Shown in pieces: positions 1 to 13,400 of a DNA stretch of 64,000 nucleotides. The notes under the pieces are model-generated. The model made no database searches. It was given only the letters and a program-made list of their open reading frames with translations, and was not told where the DNA came from. A program made the position numbers and the translations under genes. Source of the stretch: Bombus terrestris (Eukaryota > Arthropoda > Insecta > Hymenoptera > Apidae); the NCBI RefSeq assembly GCF_910591885.1, contig NC_063274.1, positions 4,774,001 to 4,838,000 of the forward strand, given 5' to 3'. Position 1 is the stretch's first letter. The number at the start of each line of letters is the position of its first letter.

Positions 1-859
1 CTCGTCAGAATCTCGCGGCACGCGTACTTCGGGGAAGTTCCAAACGAACAGTGTCGCTTCAAATAACAGGCTTCGCTCGTTCTTTCCTTTACGAGAGCTC
101 GTAGCGTCATTTTCTGTATTTATTTCCGAGGTCTCAGATCAGTCGGTCACTGTGCGATTGTCAGTCGGTCGGCTCATCGATTACCAATCGGTCGCCTCGT
201 TTAGTTTCCAATTTGCTCCCGCGTGGTCGAAGTTCACCTATATAAACGCTTTGTTTTTAAGTTCGTCCCATTATGCATTCGGTTTCGCGTTTCATGCATA
301 TTAAAAGTGCTTTCTCATTCGCTCTGTCTAGACGATGATAAACTGTTACATTTCGAAGGTGTTGATGTCGTGGCAGTGTGAATCATTCCGCGAGTGTGTT
401 TACCATAAAAGATATGTATATTCGGGAAAAAAATATTTTGCTGTTTCTTTAATTGTTCCTTTTAACGGTCACTGTGCTTAAATTGAATGGAATTTCTAAA
501 TTACGTAGGATTTCATATTTTATGTCGTGTTCAGTGTATTTAATTGAACGCAATTTTGGAATCGTATAGAATTTGAAATCTTTGTACGCCAATCAGAACA
601 ATCGTAAAATTGAGATATAGTAAAATGGTTGAATTATTCTAAAATAGATCGACAATAGATTATAATAAATAGATCACAATTAGATCTTTACTTTATAAGA
701 CAGCGTATTATACTTAAATCACGAATCGTATAATCGTTAAATCGTTGTGCTATTCGGGTAACTTGAATACAGCTATTTCAGTAATCGCGCGTGTTAAAAA
801 ATATATCCGGCCGAGAGGCAAATTCGTTAATTGTGGCTGGAGAAAAGGAGAACGAGAAA
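1..859. other. upstream region before candidate first exon
   Basis: The first 250 bases are comparatively GC- and CpG-rich and the remainder is AT-rich. I see no open frame with coding character before the ATG at 860. The stretch could be promoter and 5' UTR for the small exon at 860-898, but nothing in the sequence proves transcription. Confidence 0.3.
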
Positions 860-898
860 ATGGAGTACGAGCTAAACGATGGAAATTATTTTACACGA
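860..898 (+). CDS. candidate initial coding exon, possibly of the fem-1 gene
   Basis: An ATG at 860 opens 13 codons (MEYELNDGNYFTR) that run straight into a strong donor, GTGAGT, at 899, ending in phase 0. The downstream FEM-1 exon at 10465 needs an upstream partner ending in phase 0, and no other convincing one was found between. Known FEM-1 N-termini place an Asp-Gly of the first ankyrin helix about here (FEM1C has RDGKLRLLT), and this exon has NDGNYFTR, one residue shorter to the next Leu-Leu. The resemblance is weak and the intron would be about 9.6 kb. It could equally be a chance ORF or belong to another transcript. Confidence 0.3.
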
Positions 899-3363
899 GT
901 GAGTTTTGCATTCCACTTCGTTGATTATGCATTTTTCTTATGTATGCTTCTTCGCTTTGTTGACAATACTTTCACAACTTGAAATCATTAAAAGTATCGA
1001 TAAGGAATTAAAAGTCGGTCAAACATGTTAATAACGTTAATCTATTTCCCGATCATGAAATTGCACGCTATTTATTATATAAAGCTGCAATCGTACAATA
1101 CCTTCAGTCGAACAATACCTAAAACGTTAAGTAACGTTTATATATAACGTTGGAGCGTTTTTATTTTCTTATCTCGATGATGTGCAGCAAGTTTTTCAAA
1201 AACAAGGTAACTGTATAACGGGACAAAATCTCGTGATCGAGCAACCACGAATTTTTGGAACGTATTTGAGACAAAGAAACATATGTTCTAAGATGTACCG
1301 AGTAGGTTAAAGTATGTATTTATTTTATTCGTAAAATATCAAAACAACAGTTTTAAAACGGCAAGGATATTTTACTTGTAGAAATGGAATAAATAAATAC
1401 ACAAAGACTCGTGTATTATAACAGGATGACCTACGGCTACATTTAAGAATTTCTCTGTAATTACACACGCGTTTCTCAGCGTTACTTTTCCTGGTTGTTA
1501 TGAGAGAAAATTAGTACCTTCGAATAATTGCACTTATTTACTTTCGCATAGGTAACGAAAGAAGGATATTAAAGTGAAATACCCATTATGCTCAAAGAAA
1601 AAAATAGGATACTTTTGACAATTCTGTACCGCGACGTTCATCGTTCGTGGTAGTCTAGAAACAGAAGAAAGAAATAGAAGAATATTTTGACCTCTTTACA
1701 CTACCTTTGACCTCTTTACATATAAGTGGAATTATTATTTTCTTTAATAAAATATTCATCATACGCAATAGCTGTGAGTATTTAGATCTCCTATCAAAAG
1801 TTATTTTCCAACTTTCGTTCAACGATAAATCAAGATACAGATCATTTTCTACAATAACGATTCTACAATTTCTACAATGACGAAAAAAAATCTGATAAGA
1901 ATCGTTTCCATTGTGAACTTGTCGTTTATCGTCCTTGAAACTTAAAAAATTCAAACTAATTTGCTGTTTACTAAAAGGAACATTGAAAAATACAATGAGA
2001 AACTAGGAAGAAAGATTACAAAGAAGTTGAAAATTTCAAAAGAATTTGTCGTTCGCGGTTATTTTCGTTCTTTAGATTTACATAATTTTTAAAAGTCCAA
2101 TATATCTGTTAACGTTGAATGTGATCTTGGAATAGAACTTCTCGTCCGTGTTTTGAGAGGCGTGTATTTGCATTGAGGCAATCGCGCGTCCTCAGCGTTC
2201 GTTGCCTGGAGAAAAATAAACTCTCCTGATCCGTGCCATACTGCGCCATGCCGCGCTCTTCAGCTTCCTCCGTTCCTTCGAACACGCCTTTTTTTTCTAC
2301 TATTTCTGAATAAACCGAGTACGCACGCGATACATGTTTATTTATGACGGATCTCTCGATCGACAAGAGCAAAATATATTATTCGCAGTTTCCATGCACG
2401 TTTGTTAATTGTCATGCTGACAAGTCGAAGCAGCTGTTCCGAGGTCAACGCACTTGAAAAACAGCGCCACTCTGACAATTGGTTTTATATACGAGACTCT
2501 ACTACTCTAGTCACTAAAGTCTGGTGTATTAATAGAATCGAGCTAAAATGATTCATGCGAACTATTTTGTATTGAATCTTAGATCCGCGGAACTTGGAAA
2601 CATTCGATAATTGTACAAATATCGAGACCCAAGTGTCATGGTTATGGAGATGCAGAAAACGGTTCTGTTTCTCGGAACTGCGATCTTAAACGTGCCGAAC
2701 GTAGAAAAGGACGACGCGAGTGAAAGAGAAAGAGGGGCTGAGAGTCGAAGCGTTCGGCAAACATTAAAGACTGGCCGAGAATATTAACCGAAAGAGCGAA
2801 ATTTTGTATTTTTGATTTATGATCAATGAAACGTTTCTCAACGCGTTTGTTACGTTTTTCTGATTGAAACGACATTAAACTCGATATACTTTGGTGCATA
2901 TTCGCTCGCTTAATAAATGGCAATTAAATACGTATCGATAAATAAGTATAATTCAAATTATATCGTGTTTGGTGTCATTTTAATCAGAAAATACTCACGA
3001 ATGCGTTAGTAAAAGCTTCATCTAAAAAAGGTCAAAAATAAAAAAGTCTTACTAGTACCTAGATACAATGTCCCAACGATATCTGAAATTGGATCATGTT
3101 ACGCTACTTGATCTTGGCGGGCTGTCGAGCTTTCCGATGCGGCACCTGCAATGGAGATACGACGACCGTGCAGTTACGCAGAGAATCCTTTTTTGCAATT
3201 ATTCGAATGTTTCCATATATGTGTAGTAATATGCAAGGAAGCAAGAAAAGTTGAAAGAAATAAGGCGAACCATTAGCTTCTTACTACTATTTTAAAAAGG
3301 AATGAGAATAACGAGAATATTCTTTAAGTGAATCCTTATTAATATGCGGAAACATAAAGATAT
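899..3363. other. AT-rich non-coding stretch
   Basis: No reading frame here has coding character. The open frames on the minus strand near 1655-1954, 2109-2372 and 2642-2923 are short, lack splice context and have no family resemblance. If the exon at 860 belongs to the fem-1 gene, this is the start of its first intron. Confidence 0.5.
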
Positions 3364-4061
3364 TTAACCCTTTGAGTGCTGAATACTCCCGACGGAAGCA
3401 ATCCGCGTGGATGGCACGCGCCTAGCGGTTGCGATCGTTAGGGACGGAATACTTTTTTAAATAAAAATTAATGACTTATATACGGCACTACTATAATATT
3501 CCTTTGCACCGCGAGTATCCCGATGACCTACCAGAAACTCCGAATCATTTTTGCTTCGAGCTACCAGGTACTGCGAGACCATTTACAATCGTATTTAAAA
3601 TGTCGCCATGGCGACGACAGCGGAGCTGTTACTTCCACTTACAATGTTGCCATGGCGGCGACAATAGAGTGCACAGGGATATTATTCGTTATTTAAAGCA
3701 ATATAGTTTAATATATATATAAGAGCTGTAAGTTTCTTTCGGTTTATATTATTTCATCGAATTATGTATGATCCATTTTGTTCTATTAAGATAAAGAGTA
3801 CAATATTTGACAGATAGGTTTCATGTTTGTAAAAGAAACACAATTGTGGGACAATCTAATAAATACACAAGATAAGATGTATCGTTAAAGCGATATTATA
3901 TAATCATAATTCTCGCAGTGTTATAAGAATTACGACTCCCCGCGAAGTATACAGAAGATAAACGGACTTTCATTTCTTTGTTTATCGCCGTTGTTAAGAA
4001 ATGCACATGTATCGTCTCGTACATTAACGAAAGAATACATCCACAGCACTCAAAACGTTAA
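3364..4061. mobile_element. piggyBac-type MITE (non-autonomous, TTAA-flanked)
   Basis: A 690-base element lies between two TTAA tetranucleotides (3364-3367 and 4058-4061). The left end reads CCCTTTGAGTGCTG and the right end is its inverted near-copy, CGTTTTGAGTGCTG in reverse complement, so 12 of 14 positions match. TTAA target duplication with termini beginning CCC is the hallmark of the piggyBac superfamily. The interior holds no transposase, only a chance ORF at 3471-3722. It also has a perfect 14-base palindrome (GTCGCCATGGCGAC at 3602-3615) and a diverged second copy about 45 bases on. The right end has lost its GGG, so the copy is probably old. Confidence 0.72.
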
Positions 4062-7000
4062 AAACTAAATTTGTGTCAAGGTTAAAGATAATACAAATAG
4101 CTTTCCAGTAGTACAGGGTTGTGGAAAATCCACTCGAAGAGAAATAGAAAACTCGATTTTAGAGATAATTAAGAGACGAATATTATAGAATGTAAAAAAA
4201 ATAATTACCATAACGTGCGTCGTATAAACATATAAATGCGCATCAGGAAAGTTAATTAACGCTGAAAATTTGTAAAATTGATCGTTAATGGCGAGCACGA
4301 TATCGACGATTATACGGGCAAAATCAAACCGGGTTTGAAGCGAACAGTTACGAGAAAGTGTATGGTTTCATCTCTGGTTACAGGCAATTTTATCCATAGA
4401 TCGCGTTTCCATCGTTCTGTATAGATGGATTTCTAGAATGTCTTATTATTCGCCAAAGACGAAAACTGCATTTCGTGCCCCATCATGATACAGAAATATA
4501 GGGTCGGATATCTTTAAATTAAAAATTCGAATTTTTCGAATTTCAATGGAGTAAAAATAACAAGGGGAAAATATTTTCGAAGAAAAACATAATGAAATAA
4601 TACAAAATGATCGACTGTTTTGCGTGATACGCGTTGTAATCAATATTGATTTAATTTAATTTTTATTATGATCAACAAATTATAATATACTAATGTATGC
4701 GTATACGTGTATTGTAATAATCCGGTGTATATCGAGGTTGAATGAAAAAGCTGTGTAAACTAATTTCATTTTTTAGCCGGCAATCAAAAATTAATAATAA
4801 TAATATATATATATACGTTATATATGTATATCATATTATACACGCTATAAGTAGATCAAGATGCAGATTCGCGTACTTAGATCATCTCGAAGTAAGTATT
4901 TAGCTTAAAGTTAAATTACAGGAAGGCGTTAGACGTTACGAAATATTTGTCTCTGGAGTCAGTGATATTTGCTTATTTAAGGCGCTGACATTAACTTTAC
5001 TTTTTGTTGTGTTACGTATACACTATCGACATACTTTATAATTATCCTAGAATTGACGTAATTTTCCCCGAGGCAAAACGACAAAATGCAATGGATAAAG
5101 AAACAATTAAACTTGGCATAGTTTTCCTTTTTTATTTTTGAAGCTAAAATTATACTATTGCTGTAATCTCTTCATAATCGCGGAATTTGCAACGAATCCT
5201 CTATACATATGAAAATGTTTCCACGTCAGGAGATAAGATTAGAAACGAGTTATTCAAATTATTAAAATTTGTATGTTACGACATAGAAATTTCTAAGTTC
5301 CTTTGTACGGTTTCGTTCAGCTAAACGAATTATTGGTATCCTTTTCTTTAATATCTGTTGCATTTTACGAATTACATACCGTAAATATAAATTTTCGCGA
5401 AATGAATTTTTTTTGGAAAAGATCTCCTCCGATAAGTTGTCAAAATACTCGATGTTTAGCAGAAACTTGAATTTCAGGACCAACGTTCGAAACGACGGAG
5501 CGTAAAGGAAAAATTTTCTTAATTATTTTCAAATTCGGCATTCGAATGCACAAGAGGTTACATATACATATTTGTTCCAGGTGACTTCTATTTAAGCGAA
5601 TTTTATTCCTTGTTCCAAGTTTAATAGCAAGAAGTATCATTCACCGTACTGTCATAGAATTTCAAAGAGTTTTTATCTTGTAGTAGAGTACGAGAGATAG
5701 CCACGTGTATATTTCAACCGACATGCGAATACGAAATGTGTTCAAGGACAGTATGTATAATATCGAAAGGAAAAAAATTATACTCAGTGAACCTCAAATA
5801 GTCGAGATAGCAATCTGAAACGGAAGGGAATAAACATGAATTCCGTGACAGATGCACGTTACAAGTTACCTGTTCGCATTTCTTACTGAATATTCGTGAA
5901 GCAACGTCTCAAGATAACATCTCGTGAAATAGTTTTATTCAGTTTCTTACTTTGTAGTCACGAAATGCCAGTTATAATTCACGCTAAAAGTGTTGCGATA
6001 AATTTTAATGAATGTAAGATCTCGTACTTCGAACGTAGGAAGATTTGTATTAAGCATTTGTAGTTATTAATTAAGAATTTAACCACATTTTCTTGCAGAG
6101 ATTTCGTTAATCACAGAATATTCCGAACGTTTCTAACAATTTATTACTTTTATTATTAGGGAAACTTAGCTTTGTTCGCTGTATCGAGATAGTAGTCGTT
6201 GCGTGATAGATTTGAAAATAAAGAAAGAAGAAAGAATAAGAAAGGAAAGAAAAGAAGTTGAGACAACGAAGGAAAGCTTGAAACTTTGCAAAGTATTATA
6301 TAATATTGTAATATCATTAGTTTGAGCTTTTTAAAAATGATCTTCTATCGTTACTCCCATTGCCACTGTTCTTCTTCGATCTGTTGATTAAGATCGCAAG
6401 ATCCTGCATATTAACTCAAACACAAAAGAGTAATCGGTTTACTTTCGGTCTGAAAATATATACTCATTTGCATCGTTCTTCGCGAAAATCGGAAAAATTT
6501 CACGTCCTTGCTAAGCCAGCAATATCGTTCGATTATAGCAACTGATTCACTGCAGTTTCTTCTTGGACTTGTTGCACCCACGAAGACACCATCGATAGTC
6601 TCTGTTTTCTTAACAAATAGACGTATACCGTTCGTCCTATATCCAAGAGAATCTAAAATAAACATAATAGCCATAAAATCTAAAATAGAAGTTATAAAAT
6701 GAATTTATCGCGCAAGCGTTAAAAATATGATGATTAACGATAGGATAAAATGAAATGTCTCTCGCTTTAAACCTGTCGGAAACGCGACTTACTTAAAATA
6801 TTTAACAGAATACAGGAGGTTATTGACATGAAATTGAATATAAGGAAGGAATGCGAAGGAAATGTAGTTTAGTTAAACTAACAAAGTAAATAGGTTTCAC
6901 GTCGCATATGTGAGAAACAGAAAGAGGTTCGATAATAATCTGGTGAAAACTGGTAAAACTAAACGACTAGCTATTATCTTTTGTTAATGGCTAATACACT

Positions 7001-7849
7001 GTGTTAATAATTAGAGCGATAAGATTCTTTGGTAGACAAATGCGGCCTAATGGGTAGGTACAATAGCAATCCTGTAACGTTAATAATTTAATAACGTTAT
7101 TATATATTATATATATTATATTTTAACAGATTATACATAGCACAAATTGTGTATGATTATTGTTATTATTATTGTATTATTTATTACACGGTAAATTCAA
7201 TAATCAAAATATTCAATTTTATATAGATTCAATATACAATGTAAATAATATAAAAAAATTGTTTCTCGTTCAATGGTAAAAATTTGCTACGAGTAGTAGA
7301 ATAATTTTTTCTTGATCGCTAGAAGGCGATAGTTTTTACATTTGACAATTTTATTTTCCTTTGATATATGTTTATAAAAATATAGCGTGGACACGTGTAA
7401 TTGATGATAGAATCGATAGTAGTAATTCATATTTTTAGCAACCAAGTTTTATGTATTAGGAATGTAGGTTTTAAGCGAGAATCGAAAAGTCAAATTAGAT
7501 AATGAATATATCATAGATCCGGAATTTGATCCAAAGTCGAAAAAGAAGATACTAAATATAATAATAATATAACGATATAATACATTTACAACATAACATA
7601 TTTTACATTATATTTTCATTTTGTAATGATTCGCAACGCCGTAATTTGATGTAGTGATTTATATACATGTCCGACAAAGTGTTACAGTCCGATATCTTTC
7701 GTTTCACCCAGATCGATTCGTTTCTTCCTCGTGAATTATTATCTGCAACACTTGCTCGCGTCCATAAAATATATCTAAAACGGTTGTTTCACTCGACGTT
7801 AATGACTTAATGGTATGTCTGCAGTAAAGAGGTCAATCATATAGTTCAC
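4062..7849. other. AT-rich non-coding stretch with TA microsatellites
   Basis: Low-complexity TAA and TA tracts occur around 4788-4850 and 7080-7200. The short ORFs at 5262-5640 and 6360-6702 overlap on both strands and look random. Nothing else is supported. Confidence 0.5.
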
Positions 7850-8760
7850 CGTTAAGCCAAGTTCAGTCTTTACGAGGGGAATCGTTTCGTTGCGTTTCGT
7901 TCTCGTTGCCTAGATTTCTTGCCGGTGCAAGACCCAAAAAGCGGCGGGCGGGCCCACGAAAAAAAAATATCGGTCAATGGTATAACGGAATTTGCTGTCT
8001 GGTTTACGTTACGATCCGTGTGCGCGTGCGTGCGTGCACGCGGGTAATTCTAAAGAAAGAGAGTTACCATAGAGAAACCAAGGTGGAGAAAGGTGTGCGC
8101 ACGAGGCATAGAAAAACAGCTGCAGAAGCAGGCGATCGAGCAAAAGAAGAGAAGACAAAGTAATAAACGACGAGATGGGGAAAAGACAGAATAAAGTAAG
8201 GCCGTTCGTCTCGCGCTCCCTTTTCCCTTCTCTCAGCCTCTTCACAATATAAAACAGTTTGTCCATTCACCGTTTGCGGACGTGGGCCCAGTGTCATCGA
8301 TTATTCGTTTAACGGGATCTACACGTACCCACGGTGGTGGCGAACGATGATTTCTCCGGAGACCAACTGCTACTTAGGCATTTTCGGCTTCGGTCAGTCG
8401 AAGTGTACGTTGCTTTGTGCGAGCATCGAAAGTCACCGATGACAATTTGGTTTTGCGTATTGACGCAATTTTTTCGTTCTTCGGTAAATTTACCCAGCCC
8501 CGTGACGCAAGAATCCTGTCATCTTGCGGTGTCTTTAAAACTCGGTCTCGTTAAAATCTCGCAGCCACCACGTGGTCCGAGTATACAGACGCTTTTGACG
8601 GCTGTGTACACACTGTATAAAAATTTACTTCTCGAACAATACACCGAGCGCGCGCGGACAATTATTTAATGTTTACCTGTTTTTCCTTCGACTTTCTGCG
8701 TCAAATTGCAAAACGTACATACGTGGCACACGAAAAGCGGTAACAGCTCGCGGTATTGTG
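7850..8760. other. CpG-rich patch in AT-rich surroundings
   Basis: This roughly 0.9 kb block is clearly richer in GC and CpG than its neighbours. It contains GCGTGCGTGCGTGC at about 8020-8040 and stretches of A/G-rich sequence. Open frames on both strands (for example 8009-8297 and 8334-8669) are a by-product of fewer AT stop codons. It may be a promoter or first non-coding exon. A donor-like AAA|GTAAGG follows the short ATG frame at 8174, but I cannot link it to a gene. Confidence 0.3.
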
Positions 8761-9397
8761 AACGACGAAACTCGACGAAACCAAGTAAAAATTGAAATTT
8801 ATATTCTCGAATCGATGCATTCTGTTGTCGAAGATACGATTAATATTTGATAATTCGCTACGTATTTCTACTAGTTATTGTGCCAAGAGGAAGCGGAAAT
8901 TAACGACTGTGTTTACGAAGAAAATTTCCGCTCATTAGTATTTGTGTATAGATCACCTCCTGGTACTGATATTATCGACCCATAGTTCAGGGACGCGAGA
9001 GATACTCTAAGCCCCGATATCCTACGCGTCGTCTGTACGAATTTTCCACCGCTGTTATATCTCGTTACGAGTTACATATTATAGAAAAATCTTGGTCCAC
9101 GTATAACTATCGAAAATTGGCAATTGCAATACTTAAGTGAGTCTTGTAAAGTGAAATACTTAAAAAAACATTTTGTTGACAAAAGAATCGAGAATGAAAG
9201 TAAAAAGAAGTTGTATAAATTTAAATAAATATTAAATAAATTAATCTGAATCGAGATTTAATGGATAGACTGTGCGAGAACGAATAATCATAAGAAGATG
9301 ATGACGACAGACTAAAGTGCCGAAAAATAAAAAATCGTAAGAGAGAATAGCAAAGCTTTGGAAAGAGACAGATCTCTGTAAGAGTGTGCTATACGAC

Positions 9398-9592
9398 TAT
9401 ATAAAGACGAGAGTCTTTCATTCAGAGAGGAATTCATCCAAGTTCAGTTGTCAGCTCAAAATTCACATTTAGCTGGCAGGTTATTCCAATAGCACAAGTG
9501 TTGTTGTCAATTCTGTCAACAAACATACGATTTATTCGTCTACGGACAAAGTTTATTTCAAACGGTTCAACACGGGGTCCTTACTGTCGAAC
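9398..9592 (+). promoter_or_regulatory. possible TATA promoter and 5' UTR exon
   Basis: TATATAAAG at 9398-9406 is followed by arthropod initiator-like hexamers, TCATTC at 9418-9423 and TCAGTT at 9444-9449. An ATG-free stretch then ends in a good donor, GTAAGTCA, at 9593. This would suit an alternative 5' UTR exon about 0.9 kb upstream of the first certain fem-1 exon. Spacing from TATA to either initiator is not ideal, so this is only a candidate. Confidence 0.22.
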
Positions 9593-10464
9593 GTAAGTCA
9601 GTGAAAATATGAAACGCGTATTTCCAGAACTGTGCCTTCGTGGTGGCAAACAAAGTTAGGCCAAATTTTCTATTTGATCGTAACTTAACGACGCTGCTTT
9701 CAGTTTAGCAACTCCGTGACTATGTGCTTATTCTCAGTCACGAAATCCATAACTCATTTTCTCCTAAGTCATCGAAGCAATTTTCATTGTACGCTCACTA
9801 CCAATACCGTTAATAAGTGGAATACGCCAATTATCTTTTTCATATACATTTTAAGAAAAGTTATACACGACGAGGGAAATATCGTCGATGCGTGTTAATT
9901 TTCTCTCCTCCAACGTGGATATTACTCTTCAGATTTCTTTTTGTCAGTACGTTTAAATTTTGAGAAATTGTGATTTGGAAATAAAGGTACAGCAGTAATC
10001 AGCGAAACGATGAAGTTTAAAGAGAATTGCAGCAATTATTCAGAAACGTTATATTTCCAAAATTCAACCTGAACAATACGTACGATTTTCTTTCGTCGTT
10101 ATCGATTCTTTGTTCCTTGAAATATTCGCAGTATTTCCTGCCGTGATGTTTTCGTCGAATTACATGTTTCAGCGCAAATATCAATTGTAGAGCTGATTCG
10201 ATAAGAGAGATTAAACATAGCCGAATTAATAATACGACACGGTAGTCGATCTTCTTTAAACGAATTGTTTGACGTATCTAAAGACGTCGCTAATTACGTT
10301 ACTCTTCGATTATCATTCGGATAGATCGGAAATATTGACTTAACTTTTATAATTTTATATCTCAGAAATAAAAACAACGGCGGACAATTTTGTTAAATTT
10401 GTCCACTCTTGACACGAAACCATTGATATCTTTAAAAACAAAACGCATAATTTATCTGTTACAG

Positions 10465-13400
10465 GAATTACTAGAACATCGAGAGAAAGATGAGGTAGTG
10501 AAGTTGGTCAGTACAACAAGCCATGGTACGACACCGTTAGTTATCGCCTGCCGAAATGGACATTATGACGTGGCTGAATACCTTATTGAAAAATGTGGAG
10601 CGAATGTCAATCAACCCGGTTTAGGTAAAATCGTGACTGCGCTATAAAACTCTCTTTGTCAAATTTTTCATATATGTCAGCATCTTTCAAATTACAACCG
10701 CTTAAGCTCATCGATTGTGGCGAAATCGAGGACATACATAAATGTGCTTCTGTAAGCCTATAAATCTTCAACCTAATGTTTCACCTTCTCCATTATAGTA
10801 TTCCAAATGGCGTGAAATGATTGAATGACAGAATTGTCCGAAGTAGTTTCTATTGTAATATTCGAAATGAGCTGCGAAAATAGTAATTCGAAGCACAAGT
10901 TCGAAGTACAAGTTGTATACATATCATAACCTATTAGGTCATATATCCTTCAAAATTCGAATTTTAAACATAACTGATGTCTGTAATTCCGGAATTTTGA
11001 TAAATAGAAACGTTAGAACATACAGTATATACATATAGTATATATGATATATTCTTTGTAATTTACATATCTTAACATTTAGCCAATCGCATGTGCCACA
11101 GCGAGCTATATATTTCTGCTGCGCTCTGACAAACACAACCTATACGCTGTTCACCGCGCATTTTTTCCAAGTATCAGGGACTAATATTCACTATTTAAAA
11201 AACAAAGAAGCGTAGAAATTATTTAAGTGGTTAATTATATTTTGATCATAATGGTCTTATTTGATGATTTCGCATATTGTTTATACAAAACACCAAATTG
11301 AAAGTATATATTAAAAGTATAAAAACATATAGGTATAATTAAAAACGTTAAAGATGACTAAAGATAAATAACACGACTTGAACGTGAAATTAAACATTCA
11401 TAATGCATTTTAATATTTTTTTACAATGTAGTATCGTTCGGTTATAACTTTATTTAGTCATAGCTGATAGTGTAACTTTTTCATTAATTTTAACATCACT
11501 AAATTGGTGTATTTTATTATATGCTGTACTTTATAAAAACAGAAAAAGTGGCGCAATTAATTGGGAATAATTCCAAGTAAACAATAACTGATAATAACAA
11601 CAAAAAAAAAAAAAAAAAAAAAAAAGAAAACGCGTTGCTAAAGTCAAGAAGAAAGATCTCCCCCTTCGATCTCGCATCGATGTTCTTCACAGAGGGGAAA
11701 TCTCCCTATTCGATTGGCTAAGTGTTAAAATTCGATAATTACCGAACGAATTCGATCGTAACTATAAACTGATATCAGATCTATTTCTAATTCAAATAAT
11801 TTATCTGTTGATCGTAACTCATCTTAAAACTCATCCTTGATATTTTTCTTATGTAATGATGTTAGTTGAGATATTGTTCGATTAATATAATTTGTAATAT
11901 TTCGTTTATTCCAACAGTGATGTTCGATGGAGAAATGATCGAGCGCGCGCCACCTTTGTGGTGCGCTGCAGCTGCCGGTCACTTGGTTTTAGTTAAGTTG
12001 CTAGTGAAAAATGGCGCCCGGGTAAATGCCACCACTAAAACGCTTTCCACTCCTTTACGAGCAGCTTGTTTCGACGGCCACTTCGACATTGTTAGATTTT
12101 TGGTGGGTCACGGTGCAGGTATGAATCATTCAAATATCTCTTAAAAATAACCGGAACGTTTCCATCTTCTAATAGTCGTGCACTGTTTTGTAAAGTTGTA
12201 AACAAAAGTGTGCATTGATGTAGTCACCGTAGAACTTCCGATTAGTATAGAAACTTTATTATGATAAATGTCGTGAAGTAATAATGTTTTATTTTTTTAT
12301 AAAAAAAATCCAATTAACGATGAATACGCTGTTTGATTACAGATATTGAGATGGCAAATCGTCATGGTCATACAAGTCTGATGATCGCCTGTTACAAAAG
12401 TCATCTTAAAATCGTCAAGTTCCTACTTACCCTAAAAGCGAACGTTAACCGAAAATCCATAAAGGGTAACACAGCACTTCACGATTGTGCTGAGAGCGGA
12501 TCTCTAGAAGTCGTGAAGGTACTCCTCGAGCATGGTGCCCGAATGGACGTGGACTCCTACGGGATGTCACCACTCCTTACGGCAGCAGTAACAGGTTAAA
12601 GCAGAATGTTCCACGCGCAACCCCGAAGGTTCCCTTAAGACGATTACAATTAATGTTTAACTGAGTGTTTTATTAAGTGAACGAGGAAACTCTCTAGTAG
12701 GAAGTAAATTATCACAAAGTTTTTCTGATTTTACAGGTCATAAGCACATTGTCGAATACTTTATCAATATGCCAAACTTGGTGAATCGCAAGGAACGCAT
12801 AGACGCACTGGAATTACTGGGTGCTACATATGTGGATAAAAAGAGAGACATGATGGGAGCACTTGAATGCTGGAAACAAGCAATGAATGAAAGGTATATA
12901 CAATTTTGTAGAAACAAATGAATTTCAGCAATATACCCCCAGAAATTTATACACACTTTGAATGGTTATAAATTTAGCGTATTTATTAAGGTATATAAGT
13001 AAGATTAAAACTCCGAACCAAAGAAGACAGATATCGAAATTTTTTAGTTATCACAAATACTCTCAAATTGATGACCTTTGAACGATCCAGGCACTGCTGA
13101 CAAAGTAGAGCAATGCAATCGCAAACAGAACGAATCATTTGATTCGGTATTTCGGTACATAGTCTTTCAATAGCTGATCTCGATTCACGAACTATTGCCG
13201 CTTTTGTATCATAAACTTTCTCTTTGATGAATCCCCATAAAAAAAAGTCTATCGAGGTCTGGGAATCGCTGGAAGTATTCAACACTATCTCTATTCCAAT
13301 CTATTGGTCCGGCAAATATTCATGAAAGCAGACCTTCACGATGATGGTGAAGAGGTACACCACCTTGTTGGAAATAAAAGTCCTCTTCATTCCTAAATAT

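Noticed and set aside
3471..3722. 83-codon ORF inside the MITE
   Set aside because: Crosses the internal palindromes, lacks piggyBac transposase motifs and shows no coding character.
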